Source: Typha latifolia
Lineage: Eukaryota; Streptophyta; Magnoliopsida; Poales; Typhaceae
NCBI GenBank assembly: GCA_019914945.1
Contig: CM034113.1
Span: 5,684,850-5,748,849 of the forward strand
DNA: 64,000 nucleotides
Direction: 5' to 3'
A program made the position numbers and the translations under genes. The notes under the pieces were generated by a model. It was given only the letters and a program-made list of their open reading frames with translations, was not told where the DNA came from and did not search any database. Each line of letters opens with the position of its first letter. The first letter of the stretch is position 1. Shown here piece after piece: positions 47,891 to 58,017 of this stretch.

Positions 47891-50275
47891 GAAAGTTATC
47901 TAGTTGTGTGTGAGAAATCATCAACTTTGACATCTTAGGAGATGATGATTATGTACAATAACTTGATTACTTTCTACATGGTACTCAGTCTATTCATCTT
48001 CTATATTATTTGGCTAAAGAGGAAGATGAATGCACAGATCATGAGCACATTTATTTTCTACATGCTATTAAGACAAATCTTTAGAAGATATTTATTCTCG
48101 AAGCCTTCATCTCTTTTACTTTGTGTTATGAATAAAGTCATCATAGATTGATTAACCCCATTCACTTATGAAATAGGAATAATCTTCTTCTAAAATAAGC
48201 CTCATTATTATAGTATAGTAACAAAATAACTCAGCTTATTAAATGAGTTATATAGATCATATCATGTTACATATTTAATAATCGAGTCGTGTTTATGTTT
48301 ATTATATTGACCAATTTAATAATTGAGTCGTATTTGTTTTAGGGTGATCTCACCCAACCCAAACCTAAACCCAATTTACCTAGCCCGATTGCCACTACTA
48401 CTCAAGGAAATGCTAAGTAATTTATCTATAAGTTATAGGATATATCTCATAGAGCAATATTTTTACAAATTGTGAAAATAGCTACTTCAAATAATTTGAG
48501 TGTTTGATTGTTAAATTCAAATATCCTAAAGCACGTCAAAGGAGCTGAATTATCTATGTCTATGATGACGCAAGTACTAAAGATCAAAATATACATAAGT
48601 TTTCTATTTTCACATGAGTAATTCTTCGCAAGGGAAGTATGTAAGAGAAGACTTAAACACTCTAGCATTAAAATATTATGGAGAGAGTATAAATAAATCT
48701 TATATTTATCTTAGTGAAATAGATTTAGTTTAACTGAGTTCGTGATTTTTTTTCTGTTGATAGAGAGAGATTTTTTATACACATCAAAAAATTATCTAGG
48801 TCATGAGTTGTCCTACTTCATATTGGTTTTGTGTTATTAATATCTATTGGCCTAGTTATGATAAAAACTCTCCTACACAAAATTTCAATTTTAATATATA
48901 GATTCATTATATACTTTTTAAATAATGAACTCTCCTAAGACAACTTTAAAATTATTTATAACATTTTATTTTATGTTTTTAAGAGTTTTTTTTAAAAGTA
49001 TTTTAGATTTTATTTTTATTATCATTTACACTCTACTATATGGATATTTTGAGGTACTTTTATTTTTACTTTTTTAAAAGTAATAAGATATCCTTGAAGG
49101 GTTCAGGTGAAAGTTATCTAGTTGTGTGTGAAAAATCAACTTTGACACCTTAGTAGATAATGATTTTGTACAATGACTTGATGACTTTCTACATGGTGCT
49201 CAGTCTAATCATCTTCTACATTATTTGCCCAAAGAGGAAGATGAGTGCACTAGATCATGAGTACATTTACTTTCTACATGCCATTAAGACAAGACTTTAG
49301 ATCGATTTAGCTTGGAGGATATTTGTTTTCAAAGTCTTCATCTCATTTACTTTGTGTGATGAATAGAATTATCGTAGATTAATTAGCCCCGTTCATTTAT
49401 GAAATAGGAGTAACATTCTTTTGAAATAAGCCCTATTATTATGGTATAATAACTAAATAACTTTGCTTATTGAATGAGTTATATGAATCATGTCATGTTA
49501 CCCATTTAATGATCAGATCGTGTATATATTTAATATATTGACCAATTTAATAATATAGTCGTGTTTGTATTAGGGTGATTTGACCCAACCCAAACCCAAA
49601 CCCAATTTACCCTACTCGGTTGCCATTGTTACTCAAGAAATGCTAAGTAATTTATCTGAGTTATAGGATATATCCCACGGAGCAATATTCTTACAAGTTG
49701 TGAAAAGAGCTACTTCAAATAATTTGAGTGCTTGATTGTTAAATTCAAATATCTTAAATTATGTCAAAGGAGCTAAATTATTTATATCTACAATGACGCG
49801 AGTACTAAAGATCAACAGGATACATAAATTTTTACTTTCACATAAGTAATTCATCACAACGGAAGAATGTAAGAGATGACTTCTTAAACACTCTAATATT
49901 GAAATGTTGAGGAAAGAGTATAAATAAATCTTATATTTGTCTTAATGAAATAGATTGATACAGTTTGACTGAGTTCATGATTTTTTCCTATTAATAGAGA
50001 GAGATTTTTTATATACATCAAAAAATTATCCAAATCACGAGTTGTTCTACTTCATCTTGGTCTTATGTTTTCGATATTTATTCGCCTAATTATACTCTCC
50101 TACACATAAAATTTTAATATTAATATATAGATTATATACTTTTTAAAATAACGACCTCTCCTGCTTTTAAATTATTTATAACATTTTATTTTATATTTTA
50201 AAGAAAATTCATCAAAAGTATTCCAGATTTTATTATCATTTACATTCTACTAAATGGATATTTAAAGTACTTTTA
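47891..50275. repeat. 1.2-kb imperfect tandem duplication
   Basis: Copies at 47891-49108 and 49109 to about 50275 run parallel over their whole length with many substitutions and small indels. Both start GAAAGTTATCTAGTTGTGTG. Matching landmarks include TTTCTACATGGT, AAGAGGAAGATGA, TCGTGTT, AAATAATTTGAGTG and ACATCAAAAAATTATC. Neither copy has coding potential; identity unknown. Confidence 0.85.
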
Positions 50276-50635
50276 ACAACAATTTGCCCTTTAAGCATCT
50301 CTTTTTAAAATTTTCGTAATAATTAAAAATAGCTGGCAATTTTCTACTAAATTAGTAAACTTTTGACATTTGCCATTTAAGCATCTCTTTTTAAATTTTT
50401 TGTAATGTCCATAAGGTAACAAACAGAAAAATTGAGATGAAAAAATGAAAACAAATATTTTCACAGAAAATATTTATATAATTAGTCGATGTAGAATAAA
50501 AATGGTATTTAAAATACAAATACATAGTTTATAACTATAAAAGAATCTCCAACCGAGCTCTAAAACACCAAATTAGGAGTCCGGTGGAACTTGATACGAT
50601 TCGATCCATATTGGTTCCACGCGTGGCATTGAGTT

Positions 50636-51081
50636 TGTTAGAAGTAATAAAAGTAATAAAAGTTGAGTTTGTTTATTTAGTTGAGTTTGTTAGAGGTAAT
50701 AAAAGTATTTTTGCTGAGGCGTGTTCGAACATAGGGACCGCGTTCGAACAGGAATGTGAACGCCTGTACACGGTCGCAAAACTAGAGAACGCAAATTGCG
50801 CGTTTGAACGGAATTGTTCCGTTCGAACGCGGTTGTTCAAACGCTTGCATACATTCGCATCGATAGAGAACAAAAATTCATCGTTCGAATGCGATTGGGC
50901 GTGTTCGAACACACCATGGCGAAAGTGTGAGTTTTGTTAGGATTATTTAGAGTTGTTTAACTCAGTTGATGAGTTCTTAGGGTGAGTTTCTATAAATATA
51001 CGGAGGAAACCTTAATTTGAGTTTATCTTGGATAATTAAATTGGTTTTGGCATTTATCTCTCTCTCAACTTATCTCTAACA
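50636..51081 (+). mobile_element. LTR-like segment (about 446 bp)
   Basis: It starts TGTTAGAAG and ends TCTCTAACA, so its ends are inverted repeats of TGTTAGA. A TATA-like TATAAATATA lies at 50991-51000. It is followed directly by ATTGGTGCCCTCTCCC, resembling a primer-binding site. No second LTR is found. It contains several GTTCGAAC palindromes at 50700-50910. Confidence 0.5.
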
Positions 51082-52180
51082 ATTGGTGCCCTCTCCCACC
51101 TCCTTTTTTCCATCGCCCAAGTATTTGGTTAGTCTCTTCTAGCTTCTAACCCCCCTCTTCTACAACTTCTCCCCCTTCACACCAAGAACTAAACCTACCA
51201 TCTATCTAGCCATTGGTGGGTTATCAAGCTAGGATCTAATTGACCTTCAGCCACTATTTAGTCTATATCTTGAAATCTAACCATTCGAATATTGTGATCT
51301 TAGATTCATTAGAAAACTCTCTCTAAGAGCAACAACATATTCAAAATTCAGGAGGATCCATCAGTTAGATTGTTCGCAAATCCCCTCGGAAGTTACGAAC
51401 TTCATCGAGTCCAGAACCGTTGCAGATCAGATCAAGCCGATTCGTAATAGATTTCTAACTGAGCTTCAAATAGGGCTCCAAATTTGGAGCCCCATCTAAG
51501 AGTTTGAAGCCCACCTTTCATACTATTCAACTTTTTAAAATTCCAATTTTACACTATAAAAGTTTAATCCAAAAATTTAAATTTCGTCTGTATCCTTTAT
51601 TAAATAATTTAGTTAGTTAAATTAAATATATAATTATTTTACTGATCAATTTTAATAAAAATAATATCTTTGGAAATGTCACATCGAGATCTTTAAAATG
51701 AGTATAATATTAAATTATTTTAAAATTTTATTTTGTGTAATATAATTTTGATGCATTTAATTAAAATTATTTATGAAACCGTTGAATATTAGTCAACCTA
51801 TTAAGTGATTTAAAATACAACATATAAATATATATTATATTAATTAAATAATAAACATTGAGTCAGGTGTATTGCAATGCACGAGTCTCTTGGCTCTATA
51901 TTTAGAGCTTTTGGGAGCAAATTATCACTATTTCTTTCGTACACTTTAATTTTTTTTTACCATATACACCACCTAGTCCATTTTTTATTTATTTAAAGGT
52001 ATGTATAGTTTCTTAATTCAAATAAGTATATATATGAATATATTTTTTTTAATTATGGTGTCGGGGTGCATGTGGGTTAAAAAAAGAAAAGTCACCAGAG
52101 TGTATGCAATAGTTCGGCAGTCCGAGTGAAATTATCTCATTAATTTATTTAGTAAGTAGCGGAAAGCCACACCCTTGGAA
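51082..52180. other. Intergenic DNA downstream of the P450
   Basis: Possibly a short retroelement leader up to about 51450, then AT-rich DNA including GGGCTCCAAATTTGGAGCCC, a perfect 20-bp palindrome near 51473-51492. No gene seen. Confidence 0.45.
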
Positions 52181-54158
52181 TTAAATCCTAACCCCATGAA
52201 CACACTCCCCCCTCTTCTTGAAAACAACCCTGAGCCCATTCTTCATGTACAAGGTGGTGTTGAGCTTGGGCGCCACCTCCTGCCCCTCCACCACCTCCAC
52301 GCGATATCTCAGCAGCATAGCCGCCGCCACCGCCTTCATCTGCATGTACGCGAACTTCTTCCCCACGCACAGCCGCGGCCCGCCGTTGAACACCGCGTAC
52401 TTGAACTGGCTCTCACTCACGAACGCCCCCTCCTTCAACCACCTCTCCGGCCTGAACTGCTCGCAGTCCTTTCCCCATAACCTCTCCATCCTCGCCATCG
52501 AGTAGATTGAGTAGATCACTCTCGCGCCTTTCCTCACCGCCGTGCCGTCGGGGAGGACGTCGTCTTCCAGCGCTTCTTTGAAGTCGACTGGGACCGACGG
52601 GTAGAGGCGTAGCGACTCTGATAAGGCCGCTTGGAGGTAGTCCATCCTCTTCAGGTCGTCGACGGAGAAGACGACGGCTTCGTTGGTGTTGGTTGGCTTC
52701 GCGACTTTATTATGGAATCTTGTTGTTTTAGCTATGTCGGAGATCTCGTCAAGGATGCGTCGCTCGACGCGCGGGTGGCGGTGCAGGAGCCAGAAGAACC
52801 ACGCGAGCGCGACGGAGCTAGTGTCGCGGCCTGCCAGGATGAAGCTGATGCAGAAGTCTTTGAGGAACTTGTCGGAGAATTTGACGTCAGACTGGATCAA
52901 GAACCGAGAGAGGAGGTCCGACCTCCCGATTACCGAGGCGTTCTGATGATTCCGGAACTCGTTCCGGCGGTCGGACACTGTCTTCTCCGCGAACTCATGG
53001 ACGATTTGTATGGCGGCTCTAAGCCTTCTCTCCGTGCTGACTTGGAAGGTTTTCATCGGCTTCCAGATGAACGGCGGCACGATGAAGCGGAACAGCGTCA
53101 GCTGCGTCGCCTGCTCGAACGCCCTGGCGAACGGGATCTCTGGCAAATCAACGGCGAGGCAGCCCGGATCGATGCCGAAAGCTGCGACGCAAATATTATC
53201 GAAGGTGAACCGAAGAAAAATCTCCTGCAGTAGAGGTGAAAATGGATTCGGATAGTGGTAAATGTATTCATTTCTTTCAAGATACTGATATGGATAAGAT
53301 ATATAGTGAATGAAAAGTGAAAATAATTAGCATATCCGTATAACATGAATATAGATCGGATATATTCCTATTTGTTTTCGAAATTCATAATAACTTATGA
53401 CGTCAGTAAGATCTGCAGCATAATTAGTAATTATGTACTAAAAATAGTACGTATGAAAATATAGTGGATATTGATTCAAATACTATTATTTCATATTATA
53501 TTTGCATAAACTATCTGAACAGATATACAAATTTAAATGTCAGATGAATAAAAAAGTCTCGACCCATATCCGGCGACGACCAATTTTTACACTATACCTG
53601 CAAGTCGACGCTTGCTTCTTCTGCTTCGGCGCTGGCCAGCCGGTCGAGGACGAGGAGCAGCTTCCGATGCACCAAATCCCTCACACTCGTCGCCGCATAC
53701 TCAACGAACCGGCTCGAGTGCATCTCCAACGAGGCGGCCCGCCGCTGTTCGCGCCACACCATATCGTCGGAGTTAAAAATGCCGTCGCCGAGGAAGTCAG
53801 CGAAGCGCTCCCGGTAGTACCTTCCTTTCGGGAAGTTCGAGAACCGAGTCTTGAGCATGTACTCGACGTTGGCCGGGTCGGCGGTCACAACGCCGTGGCT
53901 GCCGCCGAACCACATGCCGCGGTAGGCGAACGTCCCGCCAGCTTCTCTGATAGAATCGGTGATCCAGTTGTAAACGTCGCCGATATGGAAGAATAAGGTA
54001 GGGATGAGGCCTAGTACTGGCCATAGCATTGGGCCTTTGGTGGTTAAACGATGGATACTTGCACTGCATAAGAATAGGCAAAGCAATGCAAAGGCCAAGT
54101 CTGAGAGCTTAACTTGGTGCGTGATTTGGGTCCAGAGAAGGACAGGAATGGGTGCCAT
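52181..54158 (-). CDS. CYP86B1-like: Cytochrome P450, CYP86B-like fatty acid omega-hydroxylase
   Basis: Two exons, 54158..53598 and 53224..52181, phase 0, encoding 534 residues, a normal P450 length. Features: N-terminal membrane anchor (about 20-35), hinge KGPMLWPVLGLIP (41-53), C-helix WREQRR (135-140), I-helix AGRDTS (318-323), ESLR (390-393), FRPERW (444-449) and heme loop FNGGPRLCVG (466-475) with Cys473. Known: CYP86B enzymes are ER-anchored monooxygenases that hydroxylate very-long-chain acyl groups at the omega position for suberin and seed-coat polyesters. Subfamily placement comes from overall resemblance (SIHRLTTKGPMLWPVLG, GGTFAYRGMWFGG, FPKGRYYRERFADFLGDGI). Exons are GC-rich; the 373-bp intron is AT-rich and largely a hAT-like MITE. 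All catalytic motifs are intact, so it is probably functional. Confidence 0.92.
53231..53596. mobile_element. hAT-like MITE forming nearly the whole P450 intron
   Basis: The left end TAGAGGTGAAAATGG plus ATTCGGATAGTGG closely matches the left end of the hAT element at 35733. The right end in reverse complement reads TATAGTGTAAAAATTGG. The flanks TCCTGCAG and CCTGCAAG share CCTGCA plus an ending AG, like an 8-bp TSD with one indel. The splice donor and acceptor fall inside or beside this repeat. Confidence 0.6.
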
Positions 54159-54221
54159 ATTTTTCTTTTCTCTTCTTTTTTATTGGATTGGTGATCTTTG
54201 AGAGACAGTTGAACGCGTGGG

Positions 54222-54250
54222 AGTTATGTGTATATATATATATATATAAA
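54222..54250 (-). promoter_or_regulatory. Probable TATA region of the P450
   Basis: A (TA)n run about 65-90 bp upstream of the ATG at 54158, suitably placed for a TATA box with a short 5' UTR. Being a dinucleotide repeat, it may vary in length. Confidence 0.45.
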
Positions 54251-56403
54251 AGTAAAGTACGTAATGATGTTTATGGTAGGACGAGGATGATAGGATTGCC
54301 AACAGCTTCCTTGACTTGATTCCAATTGGAATTAAGTGCACAGAGAAAGGTGGTGCATGAGCTTGGTAGGTCTATCATTTATGACACTTGCAGAGTAAGG
54401 GTTACTATTTCCAAGTCATGGAATATTGGTAGGTTAGGAGGATGGAAGAGGATGAGGAAATATGTGGGTGGATAGTCTCACATTGGAAAAGAAGTAAAAT
54501 GAGAAGAATTTATATTGATCGTTGGAGAGTTTTTGATCCAACTAGGCTTTCTTATATACTTATAAACTAGAGAGATATTATTTTGCAATATGAGGCATTT
54601 AAGTTATAACCTAAGATTTTTCAGCTGAGTTTTAAGGTTTATGTCCATCGTTCCAAATAGTTTTCACTATTTGAACTAAATTTAGATGAATCTTATTTGA
54701 GTGTAATTTAGTTGGTTTTGTTTGAATTGAAATGAAATAAATATTTGATCTCGTAGTTTGGAATGATGTAGGAATTAGTTTTAATGTTTGTTCACTTTTA
54801 TGAATTCAAACAGAAGAGTCGGAAAAACTAGAATTAATATTCCTAATCCATCTAACTGCTGGTAGTGGGGTTTCAAATACGGCTTGGGCTTTTGTGTTAG
54901 TAGTACTTAACGAATTGGAAATTAGAAATTGTGCATTTAAGTACATATCCAGCTATAATCTGATTATAAACAGTGTGTGTGGACTTATCACCATCCATCT
55001 TAGCATACCTAATTTCATTCATGTCATCTTGTTACTAAAATGATGGTAGATAGAGGTACTTATTGACATGCAGAGTATTTCTCATAGGAAATTGTGTGCA
55101 AGTTTACAACAGCAACAACGATAATAAAAAAATTCCACCTTATGGGTTTATTTTGATTCAATCACTATAATCCCAGCCTTTTATAAAATATATCTATTTA
55201 ACACTGTTGGTTAAGTTTAACTCAATTCACTTTAACATATAAATCTAGAAAGAAATATTCAATCATATCTAAGGTTATATAAAATTTCTAGTTATCCTCA
55301 ACAATGCATAAGATGAGGTATGAAGTTATATTTTTTCTTCCTTTTTTTTTAATAGATCATAGCTAGTAGGCAAACCATAGTTTAAACAATATATAGTCCT
55401 ACAAAATATAGTCTAAATAATATATAGATCACACAATTAGGTTTATATTTTCAGAAAATTAGTACAAACTATGCTCATGTAATGCTTAAGTGGGAAATTT
55501 ATTAAAAATCAAACCCAATGTTTCGCGCGGGAATCAAACCCATAATTTCTTATGGATTGGCAAGGCTTGACCGCTGTGCTACATTTTATTGTATCAATTT
55601 ACTCTTATATCACATATGCATAGCAAATAATAGGATTGTCAAGAATTCTCAAATGCTCAGCTTATTAAGGATAGATCTCTAGGTAGAATATCCTCAAACC
55701 CATCTAATGCAAATAAACTAGAGACCTAGGATACAAAGCATGATCTACTAAAGATAAGCTATAAAGAGAAACCAAGATATGCTCACCACCGTCAGAAAAA
55801 TGTGCAATTCTTACATGGAAAATCTTTCTCGCAAGAGAAAAAGAAAACTATGAACCTAACCAGCCATATCAAATCTATTACATAATAAATGATGATATAA
55901 AATACACTTACAACAAAGATACACACTTGGCGTTGCTATACACCCACAACAATAAGGTAGTGATCCCTCTTGCAAGGTTCACTTGCCCACAAGTCACCCA
56001 CGGTGAGCTTCTCCTTTATGCCAATAGATCATCTCCAGCTTAGTATGTTCTCTCGATTTGAATCTGTGCCTCACAAGAGTGTTACGACGAGCTACGATTC
56101 TAAGCAGGCCAATGTCTTCTTTTTTGAAGCTCTGATGTGGATGTGACTTAGAGACGTGGTAATAGATCTCCTCTCTTTTTCTCTGGTGCTCTTAGGGTTT
56201 CATTGATATGAGAGTGATAACTGACCTCGAAGAGTGCCTTTTACAGTGAGAGGAGATCAATTAAGATGGATGGCTCAAAATTTTCAATCAGTTACTCCCA
56301 TCATTTTTAGCATAGTGCTAGTGTGTGAATGTCTACAGTTTCATCTAAACTCCCATAAGTGAAAACTTAGGGTTTATATGTAAACATAGTAGATAGCGAT
56401 CTA
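54251..56403. other. Intergenic DNA between the P450 promoter and the Copia element
   Basis: Contains an snRNA-promoter-like pair (AGTCTCACATTGG at 54474-54486, TTTATATT at 54509-54516) with no snRNA after it, and a tRNA-like SINE head at 55525-55582. The rest is AT-rich with no gene seen. Confidence 0.5.
55525..55582 (-). mobile_element. tRNA-derived SINE head or tRNA-like pseudogene
   Basis: On the minus strand, TAGCACAGCGG (A box, 55581-55571) is followed by GGGTTTGATTCCC (B box, 55541-55529) at about tRNA spacing. No cloverleaf with a good acceptor stem is visible, so a SINE or tRNA relic is likelier than a tRNA gene. Confidence 0.5.
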
Positions 56404-56636
56404 TTAGGCATAATTATATATGGCATAGCATAATTGTAGGGATTGGTTCTATATATAGATAAAAGGATCTGATTATATATGACGTAGCATAATTGTAGGG
56501 ATTTGTTCTATATATAGATAAAAGGATCTGATTGTATAGGATTCTGATTGCATAGGATCATGAAGATATATTCTGCATTGTCTATATAAAGAGAATGACA
56601 CCCCTCACGGGATTTTGCAGCTAATAGCTTTTCTGA
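56404..56636 (+). mobile_element. Probable 5' LTR of the Copia element
   Basis: The borders are weak: TATTAGGCATAATT may be a mutated TGTTAGG start, and no CA end is preserved before the PBS. Contains a TATA-like TCTATATAAAGAG (56580-56592) and a 59-bp tandem duplication (56413-56471, 56472-56530; three differences). Confidence 0.5.
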
Positions 56637-56638
56637 CT

Positions 56639-56650
56639 TGGTATCAGAGC
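56639..56650 (+). other. Primer-binding site for initiator Met-tRNA
   Basis: TGGTATCAGAGC matches the standard plant Copia PBS, complementary to the 3' end of initiator methionine tRNA. Confidence 0.9.
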
Positions 56651-56670
56651 CTAATCCCATCTTCTTCGCC

Positions 56671-57760
56671 ATGACTTCTTCCAATCTCGCTTCCAACACC
56701 GCCGGCGCCCGGTCTCCTCCCCCGAGCGCCTCCATCATGACCACCACTTCTTCTTCTTTTGCCAATACCATTACTAGTAGGCTAACTCGCACCAATTTCC
56801 TCCTATGGAAGGCCCAACTAGTCCCCATCCTCCAGGGCATCTAGCTCTTTGGCTATCTCGACAGCACCACTCCCATGCCGCTAGCCACGGTGACCGAAGG
56901 GACTGGCACTACCGCCAAGCAGGTGGAAAATCCTGCCCACGTCAATTAGATCATCCAGGATCAGGCGATCTTGGGTGGTCTCCTGTCCTCCATGATTGAG
57001 GACGTGCTGCCTCAACTCACGCGCGTCGGCACCTCTGCCGAAGTGTGGACGACGCTCCACACAACATCGAGGGAACGCTGTCCAGATCCGCACCCAGCTT
57101 TCCATGATGAAGAAGCTCGACATGAGTGCGTCTGAATACTTCTAGAAGATGACGACCCTTGCCGACACCATGGCAAACATCGGGCAGCCCATGTTTGATG
57201 AAGAAATGATCGGCTACATCCTCGCCGGCGTTGGTGCGGATCACGGCGATCTTGTCACTGCCATTACTGTCCTGAGCAATTAGTGAGCGGTGACTCTCTC
57301 GGAGCTGTACTCCTACATGCTTGCGCATGAAGCTCAAGCTACCATGACGAGTGGCACGGTGGAATTTTCTTCGCCCACCAACAACGCCATGCGTTAGAAC
57401 TCCTCCAACACCCCGCGCTGCAACAACAACAACAATAACTACCACAACAACTTCGGCAACAATCGTGGTGGCTATTGCAGTGGCGGTGGCAGTGGCCGGG
57501 GCGGACACGGGCACGACTGTGGCAAGAACAATGGCCTTCGCTGCCAAGTGCGGCTCTACGACCATATAGCCCTGAACTGTCGTAACAGATTCAACCGTGT
57601 ACCAGCCGAAGGAGTACCATGACGGCAACAATGCCACGACTGGAGGTGGCTACAATGTTGACACGAACTGGTATATTGACACCGATGCAACGGATCACCT
57701 GACGAGTGATCTTGATCGGCTGACCATTCAGGGACGCTACCACAGCAAAGATTAGGTTCA
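56671..57760 (+). pseudogene. Copia gag and protease, broken
   Basis: Gag begins at ATG 56671. In-frame TAG codons sit at 56842, 56947, 57143, 57281 and 57395, a TGA at 57284, and a frameshift near 57060. The CCHC knuckle at about 57540-57580 lacks its second Cys (CQVRLYDHIALNC). The protease site at about 57678 reads DTDA instead of the usual DTGA, then TAG at 57753. Gag coats RNA in the particle and protease processes the polyprotein; neither can be made here. Confidence 0.85.
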
Positions 57761-57777
57761 AGTGGCCAATAGAGCAG

Positions 57778-58017
57778 GTTTTGCATATTTCACATATTGG
57801 TCATTCTATAATTCCTTGCTTAGATCATTCTCTTGCTCTTAAAAATATTCTTCATGTCCCTAATATAAATAAACATCTTATTTCTGCACACAAACTTGTT
57901 TCTGACAATAATGTTTTCATTGAATTTCATGACGATGCTTTCTTTATTAAGGACAAGGCCACGAAGAAAATGCTTCTACTCGGTAGAAGCAAAGGGGGCC
58001 TCTACCTAGTGTCGTTT
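57778..58017 (+). pseudogene. Copia protease to GAG-pre-integrase linker fragment
   Basis: A frame-shifted continuation of the polyprotein (HISHIGHSII, LKNILHVPNINK, GRSKGGLYLVS) ends abruptly at the solo-LTR insertion. The protein continues after 61404. Confidence 0.85.

Noticed and set aside
50806..50824. Heat-shock element like those in ONSEN LTRs
   Set aside because: TTC and GAA units are spaced by 0 or 3 bases, not the 2 required for a canonical nTTCnnGAAn element.
50584..50940. 118-codon open frame rich in Cys and Glu
   Set aside because: It spans degenerate GTTCGAAC repeats in an LTR-like segment; the Cys pattern is a by-product of the repeat.
52175..53255. Long open frames on the + strand opposite the P450 exon
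   Set aside because: They are antisense shadows caused by GC-rich codons of the P450; no domain is recognisable.
54474..54620. U6 or other snRNA gene
   Set aside because: The promoter-like pair is there, but the expected RNA sequence is not.
55525..55582. Functional tRNA gene
   Set aside because: A and B boxes are present, but I could not form a convincing acceptor stem and anticodon arm; a SINE or relic fits better.
57017..57637. 206-codon minus-strand open frame
   Set aside because: It is antisense to Copia gag, with low-complexity Val/Ala runs, and has no independent support.
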